NCBI GenBank assembly: GCA_030429565.1 | Contig: JAUIFE010000001.1 | Span: forward strand, 1 to 64,000 | From: Holophagae bacterium | GTDB taxonomy: Bacteria; Acidobacteriota; Holophagae; Acanthopleuribacterales; Acanthopleuribacteraceae | Direction of reading: 5' to 3' | DNA length: 64,000 nt | The notes under the pieces: model-generated | The model's database searches: none | What the model was told of the DNA's origin: nothing | Seen by the model: the letters and a program-made list of their open reading frames with translations, nothing else | In this document: positions 55,069 to 64,000 of the stretch, in pieces | Numbering within the stretch: position 1 is the first letter of the stretch | Layout: every line of letters starts with the position of its first letter | Made by a program: the position numbers and the translations under genes

Positions 55069-55530
55069 CTTTTGGTTTCCTTTCGAATGATTGTTTCGTT
55101 GCATCAATGCCGCTCATTGCTTCCGTTTACCGGTACCGCATTCCACCGTGCGCGTCGCGTCCTCCATGGTACAAGCTTGAGACGATTCCCCTATACCGAA
55201 AAACGAAAAATCTGTACAAACCTCAATCACGGGTCACGACCCGGTCAGAAGGCACACGCGTCGCGGCTAGCCCTCGCCGGCAATAAATGCTTTAATGCTT
55301 AGTTTTGGATAACTGGGTCGGCCGAGCACACAGCAGCCGCCGACCGCTCGCCACCGAGCCTTCATGCACCCCCCTGTCGATTCGAACGGACAGGGACCTT
55401 ATATATGTGCTCGGTTTCCGTTCGATGCAACGCCGATTGGGCGCAACCGCATCAACGCCGCCCACGAAATCCCGCACCCTCTGGGTGCCGCGCTTCCCAC
55501 TGATTGAAAGAAAAAGCATACGGAGCCATC
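55069..55530. other. Intergenic region upstream of transketolase
   Basis: Divergent region between the lipoprotein and transketolase genes. No repeats or RNA genes were seen. The ribosome-binding site CGGAG of tkt is at about 55521-55525. Confidence 0.45.
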
Positions 55531-57540
55531 ATGACGACCGAAAAAAACCACCAAGACTGGTTGTGTATCAACAGCATTCGTACCCTTTCTATCGATGCTG
55601 TCCAAAAAGCCAACTCGGGCCACCCCGGCCTCCCCCTGGGCGCCGCCCCCATGGCCTACGTCCTCTGGCAAAACCATTTGCGACATAACCCAAAAAATCC
55701 GAAGTGGGTCAACCGCGATCGTTTTATCCTTTCCGCCGGTCACGGCAGCATGCTGCTGTACACCTTGCTCCACTTGACAGGTTACGAAGTGAGCATCGAC
55801 GACTTGAAAAATTTCCGTCAGTGGGGCGCCAACACACCTGGCCACCCAGAGTCGTTCATGACCCCCGGTGTTGAAGCCACAACCGGCCCGCTGGGGCAAG
55901 GTACAGCCAACGCGGTCGGCATGGCCATCGCGGAACGCGCACTCGCCTATCAGTTTAATAAGCCTGATTTTCCTTTGTTCGATCACTTTACCTACGCCCT
56001 GGTCGGCGACGGTGATTTAATGGAAGGCATCTCCGCCGAAGCCGCCTCTTTGGCAGGCCACATGAAGCTCGGCAAATTAATTTACCTCTACGATTCAAAC
56101 GACATTTGTTTGGACGGCCCAACCACCCAAAGTTTCACCGAGGACACCGCCAAACGCTACGAGTCCTACAACTGGCAAGTGATTACGGTGGAAGACGGCA
56201 ACAACGATTTGGACGCCCTCAACCAAGCGTTGGTCGATGCCAAAGCGGACACCCAACGCCCCAGCTTGATTATTGTCAAAACCACGATTGGTTTTGGATC
56301 ACCGAACAAAGCAGGTTCCTCTTCGGCACACGGCGCCCCGTTGGGCAACGAAGAAATCGCCTTAACCAAAGCTGAATTGAAATGGCCGGAAAAAGAGCCT
56401 TTCGCCGTGCCGGCCTCTGCTTACGACCACTTTAACCAGGCAACAGCGGGCCATGCGGCAAGTGATGCAGCCTGGCAACAAATGAAAGTTCGTTACGCCG
56501 AAGCCCATCCCGAAGACGCCGCCAAACTCGAATGTGCCATCCAGGGTGATCTGCCCGCCGGCTGGGACGGCGACTTACCGGTTGGCAAGGCCGGTGACAG
56601 CGTCGCAACCCGCTCCAGCTCCGGTGCGGTTCTCAACGCCCTCGCCAATCGCATTCCTTGGCTGCTGGGCGGCGATGCCGATCTCTCTTGCTCCACCAAA
56701 ACAGGGATCAAAAACGGCGGCTTGTTTGAAGGCCAAACCGGCAGTGGCCGCAATATTCAGTTCGGCGTCCGTGAACACGCAATGGGCGCTATCGCCAACG
56801 GCATGAGCTACTACGGTTTACACCGCCCCTACACGGCAACCTTCTTTTGTTTTGCCGACTACATGCGCCCAGCGATCCGCCTGGCGGCGCTCAGCCATCT
56901 CAACCCGATTTTCATCTTTACTCACGATTCCATTGCTGTTGGTGAAGACGGTCCAACCCACCAACCAGTCGAGCACTTGGCTTCCTTGCGCGCCATTCCC
57001 AATACCGTTGTGTTGCGCCCTGCCGACGCCACCGAAGTGGGCGAAGCCTGGAAACTCGCACTGAACCACAAGGGCGGCCCGGTAAACCTGGTCTTGTCAC
57101 GCCAAAACCTGCCGACGCTGGATCGCGAGCAACTGGGCGGCGCCGAGGGCGTCCAAAAAGGCGGCTACATTTTGGCCGAAGCCGACGGCAATCAACCCAA
57201 GGTCATTTTGATTGCGACCGGCGCCGAAGTTCACCAAGCCCTGGAAGCACGTCAGTTGTTACAAGCCGACGGGGTGCCGACACGAGTTGTGTCCATGCCA
57301 AGCTGGGAATACTTCGAAAAACAAGACGCGGCCTACCGCGAACAAGTTCTACCGGCTGCAGTCAAAGCACGGGTTGCCGTTGAAGCAGGCGTTTCATTCG
57401 GTTGGCAACGTTATGTCGGCGATCACGGCGCCGTGGTCGGGGTGGATCGCTTCGGTGCTTCGGCTCCAGGCGGAAAAGTGCTAGCCGAATACGGCTTCAC
57501 CGGTGAAAACATCCGCAATGTCGCGAAAGGCTTGCTCTAA
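55531..57540 (+). CDS. tkt: Transketolase
   Basis: 669 residues, full length, from ATG 55531. Thiamine-diphosphate binding is shown by [19 protein letters not shown] near 155 and its closing [19 protein letters not shown] near 65, GTANAVGMA near 118 and [14 protein letters not shown] near 410 are further family motifs. The pyrimidine half contains [18 protein letters not shown] near 470. It transfers two-carbon units in the pentose-phosphate pathway. The transcript ends at the hairpin after 57605. Confidence 0.96.
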   Translation: MTTEKNHQDWLCINSIRTLSIDAVQKANSGHPGLPLGAAPMAYVLWQNHLRHNPKNPKWVNRDRFILSAGHGSMLLYTLLHLTGYEVSIDDLKNFRQWGANTPGHPESFMTPGVEATTGPLGQGTANAVGMAIAERALAYQFNKPDFPLFDHFTYALVGDGDLMEGISAEAASLAGHMKLGKLIYLYDSNDICLDGPTTQSFTEDTAKRYESYNWQVITVEDGNNDLDALNQALVDAKADTQRPSLIIVKTTIGFGSPNKAGSSSAHGAPLGNEEIALTKAELKWPEKEPFAVPASAYDHFNQATAGHAASDAAWQQMKVRYAEAHPEDAAKLECAIQGDLPAGWDGDLPVGKAGDSVATRSSSGAVLNALANRIPWLLGGDADLSCSTKTGIKNGGLFEGQTGSGRNIQFGVREHAMGAIANGMSYYGLHRPYTATFFCFADYMRPAIRLAALSHLNPIFIFTHDSIAVGEDGPTHQPVEHLASLRAIPNTVVLRPADATEVGEAWKLALNHKGGPVNLVLSRQNLPTLDREQLGGAEGVQKGGYILAEADGNQPKVILIATGAEVHQALEARQLLQADGVPTRVVSMPSWEYFEKQDAAYREQVLPAAVKARVAVEAGVSFGWQRYVGDHGAVVGVDRFGASAPGGKVLAEYGFTGENIRNVAKGLL

Positions 57541-58284
57541 CATCAACCAGGCCCTGTGGTAGGTTAAACTGTCCGCATGGCCTGGCATCCGTTCACGAAT
57601 AAAGAGGCGAAACAGCGATACACCGTTTTACGGGTATCAATTGTTTCGCCTTTTTTGATTGGGGATCCACAAATGGAAAAACCAACGATCAAGAGACGTC
57701 CCAAGGGTTCATCTCAAAAACGGTCGGACGCCATTATGCCGAACCATCACCCAGCATCGCAAAACGAAACACCGTCACAGGGTGCTTATTACAAATACGG
57801 CAGCTATAGCGTTCAGGAAAATTGGCTGACGGCCGGCTTATCATTCAATGTGACTAAAAACTAGCGGGGCATCTGCGCCGATCAGGACCACTCGGATTAC
57901 CTTGTCGGCCAAACAAAGCGCAACCAAATCATCGAACTCCATCGCGGGCGGCTCGAGGTTTACGAAGACGTCGGGTCCCATCCAGTTCTCCGGGTGCTTC
58001 AGGACCGAAGCGGCGCGATTCGAGAGAGTAAAATCGCGCAATACTTTGGCGCAAAAGGCGCTGTAATAAGCACGGGCGCACCGGCAGGTACGCCGCACAT
58101 TATGACGAGAGGTATCAGCTCAACGGATTGTGCGTTTTCACCGCCAAGAGTCGCTTGGTTTAGGTCTTATCGCGCCTCTTAGGCTAAAAAGTGTTGGGTG
58201 TTTCTCGGAGGCCGGCCAATTAACGACAGGGAGTCAGAGACATATTACGCCACTACTTTTTCTTACCAGAGCCTAAACCGGCTC
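57541..58284. other. Region with no confident gene
   Basis: About 740 bp. It includes the tkt terminator and two weak frames that converge: 57673-57864 plus (63 residues, GGGGA upstream) and 57841-58098 minus (85 residues, ending in a Val/Leu/Asp-rich stretch). Neither matches a family. The second has a hydrophobic patch (DLVALCLADKVIRVVLIGADAP) that looks protein-like and could be a remnant. Confidence 0.4.
57605..57656 (+). terminator. Intrinsic terminator of transketolase, with nested stem
   Basis: AGGCGAAACA (57605-57614) pairs with TGTTTCGCCT (57642-57651). Inside it GATAC (57617-57621) pairs with GTATC (57634-57638) around a CCG-TTTTA-CGG loop. A T-run ends the element at 57656. Confidence 0.9.
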
Positions 58285-58773
58285 TTAAGCAGGGTCTTCC
58301 ACTTGACGGCGCGGCCAGAAACCGTAAATCAACATCGGCCATATCCCAACGTGAATCAAAACATCAGCGGTATTAAAAATGTAGTGCCAATAGGGAATGC
58401 CGCGCACATCAAAATAGTCGATCACCGAACCGTAGATCAATCGATCCAAAATGTTGCTCACCCCGCCGCCAATAATGAAGGCAAAACAAAGGTACTCAAG
58501 CCGACTGATGTCTTTGGCACGAAACAAATAAACCATTAACCCAATCAGTACCACCCCTGAGAAACCGGCAAACCACCAACCACTGCCCTGCTTCAAACCA
58601 AAAATGCCGCCGAAATTGCGCACATGAGTTAAATAAAAAAACGATAAGACTTCGTGAGACTGGCCGACCATCAAAGCGCGGTTGACCAAAAAGCCGCTGA
58701 GCTGCGAAACCACGGCACTGACCAAGGCAATGATGCTAAAAAGTGTGAGGTTGGTTTTTTTATCCTGATTCAT
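58285..58773 (-). CDS. lspA: Lipoprotein signal peptidase (signal peptidase II)
   Basis: 162 residues with four membrane segments. The catalytic Asp residues are in VSNILDRLIYGSVIDYFD and FNTADVLIHVG. The conserved NxGxxFG appears as RNFGGIFGL. LspA cleaves prolipoproteins before the lipidated Cys. The start lies 2 nt after the stop of the cyclotransferase gene, so they share a transcript. Confidence 0.93.
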   Translation of the reverse strand: MNQDKKTNLTLFSIIALVSAVVSQLSGFLVNRALMVGQSHEVLSFFYLTHVRNFGGIFGLKQGSGWWFAGFSGVVLIGLMVYLFRAKDISRLEYLCFAFIIGGGVSNILDRLIYGSVIDYFDVRGIPYWHYIFNTADVLIHVGIWPMLIYGFWPRRQVEDPA

Positions 58774-58775
58774 GG

Positions 58776-59624
58776 TTATCCTTTGGGAGTAGAACGCGTT
58801 ACTTCAATTTGGTAAAGGTTAGAGTAATATTTACCTGTTACGTAAACGGCCTTTTTGCGGCGGTCATAAGCGATGCCGTTGAGGACATCTTCACCACCAT
58901 GACGTTCTTCGCGGGTGGGCAAGCCGTTAAGGCGCAGACGCCCTTTAACGCGACCGTCGGCGGGATCGATGACGACGATATCGGAAGTCCCGTAGACATT
59001 GGCCCAAATCTCACCCTCAATCCATTCGAGCTCGTTGAGCATGGTCACTTTTTTGCCGTTGTCGGTCACCGCCAGCTCGCGCACAACCGAGAAGTCACCG
59101 GCATCGCGGAAACGCAAAACATCAGACCCGTCGCTCATGATCAAATGCTGATCGTTGCCGGTTAAGCCCCAGCCCTGGCCTTGGTAGCGCAAGGTCCGCA
59201 AAGGCGCGAAGGTTTCACTGTTGTAGATGATGGCCTCGCCGGCTTGCCAGGTGAGTTGGATCAGAACGCCGCGAAAGAAGTGAAGGCCTTCACCGAAGTA
59301 ACGTGCATCTAAGTCGTGTTGTTGCTGCACGATGCCGCTGGCAAGATCGACCCGGCGCAAACTCGATTTCCCACGTTGACCCGTACTTTCGTACAGAACA
59401 CCGTCGTGAATCAGCAAACCCTGGGTGTAAGCACCGGGATCGTGTCTGAACTTTTGCACGACACGGTAAGACCAGCGCGGTGCACCGTCACTGTCTTCGA
59501 CCGGCTGATCGGCAAGCAGAAACCAAACCAGCAACGCGCCCAAAGCGCAAATCACCAATGCCGGAAGCCACTTCGACGACGCGGCGGATGTCTCGGGAGT
59601 TCGTTTGTTTTTGTTTTTTGCCAT
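58776..59624 (-). CDS. Glutaminyl-peptide cyclotransferase (plant-type QC, propeller)
   Basis: 282 residues from ATG 59624, with AAAAGG upstream. A membrane anchor near residues 20-40 (WLPALVICALGALLVWFLLA) puts the rest outside. The five-bladed-propeller family signatures include FRHDPGAYTQGLLIHDGVLYESTGQRGKSSLRRVD, YFGEGLHFF, QLTWQAGEAIIY and GKKVTMLNELEWIEGEIWANVYGTSDIVVIDP. It converts N-terminal Gln to pyroglutamate. It precedes lspA with a 2-nt gap. Confidence 0.92.
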   Translation of the reverse strand: MAKNKNKRTPETSAASSKWLPALVICALGALLVWFLLADQPVEDSDGAPRWSYRVVQKFRHDPGAYTQGLLIHDGVLYESTGQRGKSSLRRVDLASGIVQQQHDLDARYFGEGLHFFRGVLIQLTWQAGEAIIYNSETFAPLRTLRYQGQGWGLTGNDQHLIMSDGSDVLRFRDAGDFSVVRELAVTDNGKKVTMLNELEWIEGEIWANVYGTSDIVVIDPADGRVKGRLRLNGLPTREERHGGEDVLNGIAYDRRKKAVYVTGKYYSNLYQIEVTRSTPKG

Positions 59625-59761
59625 AAGAACCGTGCCTTTTAAGGATGAACCGCATCGCGGTGCGCGGCCGAGGTTGCCTCGCAAAGCCCCCATTGTAACT
59701 AAATCGAGGGAACCCGATCAGCTTTTCCTGACAAAAGCGCGGGGAAGGCAAGCCCGTCAAC

Positions 59762-59791
59762 AAAAAAGACCACGCCGAAAATGACGTGGTC
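59762..59791 (-). terminator. Intrinsic terminator of the aldolase gene
   Basis: GACCACG (59768-59774) pairs with CGTGGTC (59785-59791). On the minus strand a run of six Ts follows at 59767-59762. A second GC-rich hairpin without a T-run (59820-59843) lies between it and the aldolase stop. Confidence 0.85.
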
Positions 59792-59851
59792 CCCATGCCG
59801 AAACCAAACGGATTCGGACGAACCCGGCGCGGAGGCCGGGTTCTCAATAAA

Positions 59852-60868
59852 TTAGGAAGCCTGTTCCATATTGGCGCTGTAAGCACCTACAGCGGCGGCG
59901 CCATTCATTTTGGCGCGATGGGTGAAAACGGATTGCGCGGAAGCCACGTTACCCGCTTGACCCTGCCAGGCTTTCAAAGCGTCTTCTTGCAGGGCGCGGC
60001 CATAGGAGAAGGAAAGCGCCCAAGGCAAATCGCCGATTTTGTTCATGGCATCCAAGTGCGCCGTCGCTTCAACGGAGCTTTGACCACCGGAAAGGAAAAC
60101 AATCCCGGGAACAGCGGCGGGAACACAACGCTTGAGGGTGGCAACAGTGGCGGCGGCGACACCGTCAACGTCGGCTCGGTTGGCGGCTTTTTTGCCGGAA
60201 ATGACCATGTTGGGCTTGAGCAACATGCCTTCCAGCAAGACGTTGTGCGCGTTGAGTTGAGCAAAAACAGCGGTCAAAGCCGCTTCAGTGACTTGCTGAC
60301 AACGGGCCAAATCGTGGTCGCCGTCCATCAAAACTTCAGGCTCAACGATGGGAACAATGCCGGCTTCTTGGCAAAGAGCGGCGTAGCGGGCCAAACCATG
60401 AGCGTTGGCTTCCAAGCAATATTGCGTAGGAATGCCGGGAGCAATGTCAATCACGGCACGCCATTTGGCGAAACGAGCGCCCAAGTCGTAGTACTCCTTG
60501 AGACGATCACGCAAACCGTCCAAACCTTCGGTGACGGTTTCGCCGGGAAAACCGGCCAGCGCCTTGGCGCCTTTATCGACTTTGATGCCGGGGATGACGC
60601 CGTTTTCGGTCAAAACTTCGGCCAAACGTTTGCCGTCGGGGCCCTCTTGGCGAAGGGTTTCGTCGAAAAGAATGACACCGCTGACGTAATTGGAAAAATC
60701 GGGGGCGGTGAACAGCATGTGGCGGTAGTCGCGACGGTTGTTTTCGGTGGACTCGAGACCGATGGATTTAAAGCGCTTGGCGATGGTGGGAAAGGATTCA
60801 TCAGCAGCCAAAATCCCTTTTCCTTTGGCTACCAAAGCGTTGGCAGTTTGGACCAGCTCTTGGGACAT
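59852..60868 (-). CDS. Fructose-bisphosphate aldolase, class I
   Basis: 338 residues from ATG 60868, with AAGGAG upstream. Family motifs are GKGILAADESFPTIAKRF near 16, FDETLRQ near 68, DKGAKALAGFPGE near 98 and VEPEVLMDGDHD near 175. The Schiff-base segment is EGMLLKPNMVISGKKA near 214, then FLSGGQSSVEAT and LPWALSFSYGRALQ. This is the eukaryote-type class I fold, metal-independent, cleaving fructose 1,6-bisphosphate. Its terminator is at 59762. Confidence 0.96.
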   Translation of the reverse strand: MSQELVQTANALVAKGKGILAADESFPTIAKRFKSIGLESTENNRRDYRHMLFTAPDFSNYVSGVILFDETLRQEGPDGKRLAEVLTENGVIPGIKVDKGAKALAGFPGETVTEGLDGLRDRLKEYYDLGARFAKWRAVIDIAPGIPTQYCLEANAHGLARYAALCQEAGIVPIVEPEVLMDGDHDLARCQQVTEAALTAVFAQLNAHNVLLEGMLLKPNMVISGKKAANRADVDGVAAATVATLKRCVPAAVPGIVFLSGGQSSVEATAHLDAMNKIGDLPWALSFSYGRALQEDALKAWQGQAGNVASAQSVFTHRAKMNGAAAVGAYSANMEQAS

Positions 60869-61574
60869 AAACGCACTCCTTAAATGGTGGATGAAAATCG
60901 GTGTTGCCGCGAAACATACGGCAAATAGATGAACGCCCAGATCAAGACGAAAGCGATTCCAACTGTGGCTTCGCAGTATCGGGCCTAGCAGGTGAAGCCA
61001 AGCAGAATACCAGGAATCCCACAAAGTTGGGACGGTAAATTGGCGGCACCAGATGGAAACTGGCATCCCAAATGCAATTCATGGATAAGGCCCGTGGTTA
61101 AGCCCCAACCAAACGGGAAAAAGAGGGGCGCGCTCAAGGCGCGTCCAGAGTGAGGCGGGGTTGTCCAAAAAGCCAAAAGGCGTCCAAAAAATTCTGACGT
61201 CAAACGGAAAACAGGACACACCCCACATAAAACCAGCATATTAGCCAAAGCCATTCGGTGACGCCGCACCGAGAAAAGTCAACCAACCGGTCGATCCCAG
61301 ATCGACGGAGGCCCATGTATCCGTTTCTCCACGAAAAACCTGACGTCAACCGACGCCGCTTTCTGACGTCAAAAATAACGTCAGATCACCCCCATCGCAT
61401 TGTTCGCGAATGAATTTCACGACCCATTCAGTAGATTTCAGCACACCTCAAGCGCCGCGCAACTGTTCGCCCCGCCTTGAGCGCGCCCGGCTCTCTCCCG
61501 GCCCCCTTCCCGATTATCCGAGCCGCCCGATTGCTGAAGATTCCTGACTTACCTGTTCGAAAGGAGTAGCCACA
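60869..61574. other. Divergent region with repeated TGACGTCA palindromes
   Basis: About 700 bp with no gene. TGACGTCA occurs at 61195-61202, 61341-61348 and 61364-61371, and a half-site AACGTCA lies at 61377-61383. These could be operators for either the aldolase or the Xer-like gene. The ribosome-binding site AAAGGAG is near 61560. Confidence 0.5.
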
Positions 61575-62654
61575 ATGAGTGCACTTAAAGATAGACCCAT
61601 GGCAGCGATCTCAGTATCGGAATATCAATACCTAAAGCTTACCCATTGTCGTGAGCTAGAACAGGCCCCGGGTCGCCCAGATCGCAGCAGCCGAATGAGC
61701 CGGAGCACCATCATGCAATCAGTCCAAAAAGCCAACGACGATTTCCTTCATTATTGCCGCCATGAAAAGGAATTGAGCGACAAGACGCTCAAAGCCTATG
61801 GCATCGATCTCAAACAATTTATTGAATATCTGGCACGCCGTAATCCCGACATGGAATTGGTTGATATCGATAAAACTATTTTGAGCGACTACCTCGAGGA
61901 GCTCGATTCCGGCGTCAAACCCAAGACGATCAAACGCAAAGTCGCCACGCTGCGCGCCTTCTTCAACTACCTGGAATTTTCTGAAAAGATCGTGGTCAGC
62001 CCGCTGCGCAAGATCAAAGTAGAAATCAAACAGGACAAGGTCGCCCCTTCCCTGCTGACCATCGACGACCTCGAACGCCTGTTCAATTACCTTTACAAAC
62101 AGCGCGACACCCTCAAACACACCAGCCTGTTTGCCTGTAAAGTGCTCATCCGCGACATTGCCATTTTTGAGCTGTTGCTTTCGACCGGCATGCGTGTCTC
62201 CGAATTGTCCGACCTCAAAAAGAGTGACATCGATTTGGAGGCCAATACCATCCAGATTCGCGGCACCGGCAATCGCGCACGCACGATTCCAATTCTCTCG
62301 GAAAAAACGCAAGCGGCGCTATACCATTACAACCACACCTTCCAACACGACCTTAAAAACAAAGATTTCTTCTTTATTAACAAACACAACCGCAAGATTT
62401 CCGACCAATCGATCCGGATCCTGGTGGAAAAATACAGCGCCAAAGCGGGCATCCACCAAAAAATCACCCCGCACACCTTCCGCCACACGCTGCACAAAAT
62501 GTTGCTGGAAAGCGGCCTCGACCTGCGCTACATCCAACAGTTCATGGGCCACAGCAGCTTGTCGTCACCGTTGATCTTCTCCAAAGATGATCGCGAGATG
62601 CAAAAACGCATGCTGGCCGAGCGCCACCCGCGCGAAAAAGTCCTCGCCGGCTAA
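61575..62654 (+). CDS. Tyrosine-recombinase (XerC/XerD) family protein lacking the catalytic Tyr and Lys
   Basis: 359 residues from ATG 61575, with AAAGGAG upstream. The SAM-like N-terminal DNA-binding domain (about 47-135: FLHYCRHEKELSDKTLKAYGIDLKQFIEYL) and the catalytic domain are both complete. Arg207 (STGMRVSEL), His300 and Arg303 (HTFRH) and His326 (GHSS) are kept. The Lys of the usual GKG hairpin is Thr231 (GTGNRAR). The position of the nucleophilic Tyr is Phe335 (PLIFSKDD). The frame is intact. It probably binds DNA without cutting it. An extra N-terminal 46 residues precede the core. Confidence 0.88.
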   Translation: MSALKDRPMAAISVSEYQYLKLTHCRELEQAPGRPDRSSRMSRSTIMQSVQKANDDFLHYCRHEKELSDKTLKAYGIDLKQFIEYLARRNPDMELVDIDKTILSDYLEELDSGVKPKTIKRKVATLRAFFNYLEFSEKIVVSPLRKIKVEIKQDKVAPSLLTIDDLERLFNYLYKQRDTLKHTSLFACKVLIRDIAIFELLLSTGMRVSELSDLKKSDIDLEANTIQIRGTGNRARTIPILSEKTQAALYHYNHTFQHDLKNKDFFFINKHNRKISDQSIRILVEKYSAKAGIHQKITPHTFRHTLHKMLLESGLDLRYIQQFMGHSSLSSPLIFSKDDREMQKRMLAERHPREKVLAG

Positions 62655-63096
62655 AGACACCGCGCCCGCGGTCTGATCATACCCTCCCACAAGCCGACCC
62701 CCGGGTCGGCTTGTGCTGTTTCTGGACAAAAAACAAGGCATGGACGGCACCACACCACAAACCTCGCCCAGCCACATAAATTCCCGTGATTCGGTGCGGC
62801 TCTTGGCTTGTCGAAACACCGGCGGATCAGCTAGACTTGCTGCGATACGATTCCCTGCCGTGGGCCACGTCGCCAATATCACGGTAACCCATCCGGATTT
62901 TGTGTCCCAATCGTTGCTCGCGCTTACGACGCCCACCACGTCGTCACTTGAGTTGAGAACTCGAGGCGTCGTCTCCCAATGGCGACATCCCAGCGCGACG
63001 ATTCGGCGTCGGTCCGCCCCAGCGCGGCGTTTTGACCGACCAAACACGGCCAAGGGTCACGCCGCAAACGGCAGGAAGGTTTTGCAAGGAGCAATC
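62655..63096. other. Intergenic region upstream of yebC
   Basis: Apart from the hairpin at 62689-62714 nothing is recognised. Frames running through it on either strand (for example 62565-63053 minus) lack start signals. The ribosome-binding site AAGGAG of yebC is near 63087. Confidence 0.45.
62689..62714 (+). terminator. Hairpin after the Xer-family gene
   Basis: ACAAGCCGACC (62689-62699) pairs perfectly with GGTCGGCTTGT (62704-62714) around a CCCG loop. The following tract (GCTGTTTCTG) is poor in T, so this is a moderate terminator. Confidence 0.6.
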
Positions 63097-63831
63097 ATGG
63101 CAGGTCATAGTAAGTGGGCGAATATTCAGCACCGCAAATCACGCCAGGACGCCAAAAAGGCGAAAGTATTTACCAAACTGGCTAAAGAGATTACTGTTGC
63201 AGCAAAAATGGGCGGCCCCGACCCCGAGGCCAATCCACGTTTGCGGGCCGCCATTGTCGCCGCCCGTAAAATCTCCATGCCCGGCGATAACATCAAACGC
63301 GCGATTGATAAGTCAACCTCGGCCGACGAAGCCAACCTCGAAGAGATTCTGTATGAAGGTTACGGCCCCGCCGGGACCGCCTTCCTGGTGGAGTGTTTGA
63401 CCGATAATCGCAACCGCACCGCCTCTGAAGTACGCAGCATCTTCTCCAAATCAGGCGGAAACATGGGCGAGTCCGGCTCGGTCGGCTGGCAGTTTGACAA
63501 AAAAGGCTACCTGACCATTCCCAAAGGCGACAAATCCGAGGACGATATGACGGAGATTTGCCTGGAAGTGGGCGCGGAAGACATCGAAGACGGCGATGAG
63601 TTCTGGGCGATCATCAGCGCCCCGGAAGATTTACACGCCGTGCGCGAGGCGCTTGAAGCGGAAGGTTTAGAAGTCGAGTCCGCCAAATGGGAAATGCTGC
63701 CGCAAAACCACATCCAAGTAGAAGGCGAAACCCTCGAAAAAGTGATTCGTCTGATGGAAAAACTGGAAGACAACGACGACGTTCAAAACGTCTGGAACAA
63801 CGCCGACTTTGACGAAGCCGAGGTATCTTGA
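63097..63831 (+). CDS. yebC: YebC/PmpR family protein
   Basis: 244 residues from ATG 63097, with AAGGAG upstream; the frame back to 62713 is non-coding. The family start AGHSKWANIQHRKSRQDAKKAKVFTKLAKEI is perfect. GGPDPEANPRLRAAI, PGDNIKRAIDK, YEGYGPAGTAFLVECLTDNRNRT and GSVGWQFDKKG follow. YebC proteins bind DNA or help translation of proline stretches, depending on the species. It overlaps the ruvC start by 4 nt, the common yebC-ruvC order. Confidence 0.95.
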   Translation: MAGHSKWANIQHRKSRQDAKKAKVFTKLAKEITVAAKMGGPDPEANPRLRAAIVAARKISMPGDNIKRAIDKSTSADEANLEEILYEGYGPAGTAFLVECLTDNRNRTASEVRSIFSKSGGNMGESGSVGWQFDKKGYLTIPKGDKSEDDMTEICLEVGAEDIEDGDEFWAIISAPEDLHAVREALEAEGLEVESAKWEMLPQNHIQVEGETLEKVIRLMEKLEDNDDVQNVWNNADFDEAEVS

Positions 63832-64000
63832 TCATCCTAGGGATTGACCCCGGTTCACGAATCACAGGTTACGGCCTCATCCACAGTCGCGGCAACCACA
63901 GCGCCCTGATTGAGGCCGGACCGATTCGCCTACAAAAAATCGAAGACATCGGTGCGCGATTGGTCATCATCGCGGAAACAATCGAAGGTCTGATCAAACA
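63828..64000 (+). CDS. ruvC: Crossover junction endodeoxyribonuclease RuvC (5' part)
   Basis: About 57 residues are present before the window ends. TTG 63828 is the start, inside the yebC stop (TTGA), with GAGGT just upstream. The N-terminal IILGIDPGSRITGYGLI carries the first catalytic Asp of the family (GIDPG). The rest reads ALIEAGPIRL and ARLVIIAETIEGLI, matching RuvC. It resolves Holliday junctions. The gene continues to the right. Confidence 0.93.
   Translation, partial: MIILGIDPGSRITGYGLIHSRGNHSALIEAGPIRLQKIEDIGARLVIIAETIEGLIK

Noticed and set aside
57841..58098. 85-codon minus-strand frame near the tkt terminator
   Set aside because: It has a protein-like patch but no start signal and no family; it is kept only as a possible remnant in the region note.
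62565..63053. 162-codon minus-strand frame between the Xer-like gene and yebC
   Set aside because: It overlaps the 3' end of the Xer-like gene, has no start signal, and reads as antisense of non-coding sequence.

Overview
All calls come from reading the sequence and the translations; no database search was run. The window is chromosomal DNA of moderately high GC from a large-genome, motile, Gram-negative-type heterotroph. Signs of this are a flagellar basal-body operon behind a sigma-54-type promoter, a TonB-like protein, lipoprotein processing (lspA), large secreted proteases with PPC or repeat domains, and a DUF4388 protein. The overall flavour resembles Acidobacteriota (Holophagae/Acanthopleuribacter-like), but that placement is an inference.

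Layout. 1-509: the end of an IS21-like insertion sequence abutting a truncated type I-E-like CRISPR array (six 32-nt spacers, no cas genes in view). 510-1355: non-coding, with REP-like hairpins and a perfect 21-bp palindrome. 1356-3922: a two-gene unit coding a LamG-type lectin-like protein and a mostly helical protein with a beta-rich tail, ended by a strong terminator; this is the best candidate for an undescribed system. 3992-7785: DUF3224 protein, AraC regulator and a cation-chloride-cotransporter-like permease. 8144-13876: a secreted propeller-like protein, a lower-GC membrane-anchored HTH protein and an asparaginase with an unusual tail.

14017-23733 (minus strand) is a flagellar operon, in transcription order flgB-flgC-fliE-fliF-fliG-fliH-fliI-fliJ-motE-fliK, with overlapping genes at fliG/fliH, fliH/fliI and fliJ/motE. 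A near-consensus sigma-54 element lies about 32 nt before flgB, and GGCAA/TTGCC palindromes that could be activator sites lie about 350-450 nt upstream of it.

24201-36027 holds accessory genes: alpha/beta hydrolase, GT2 glycosyltransferase with altered metal motifs, DUF952 protein, SGNH-like hydrolase, secreted serine protease with two PPC domains, pentapeptide-repeat protein, orphan histidine kinase, membrane protein and YceI protein. 36028-39821 is a compact minus-strand run (DUF4388 protein, miaA, hfq, Crp-type regulator, short crotonase). 40653-48693 carries an M36 metalloprotease, RNase H with duplicated hybrid-binding domains plus a CYTH protein, a TPR-like membrane protein, an SDR and a TonB-like protein.

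49748-52621 is a minimal polyketide-type cluster (ketoacyl synthase, KS-like partner, type III PKS). 52873-64000 returns to mostly housekeeping functions: YceI-like, ankyrin and lipoprotein genes, transketolase, lspA with a glutaminyl cyclase, class I aldolase, a Xer-family protein lacking the catalytic tyrosine and lysine, yebC, and the start of ruvC. No tRNA or rRNA was recognised.
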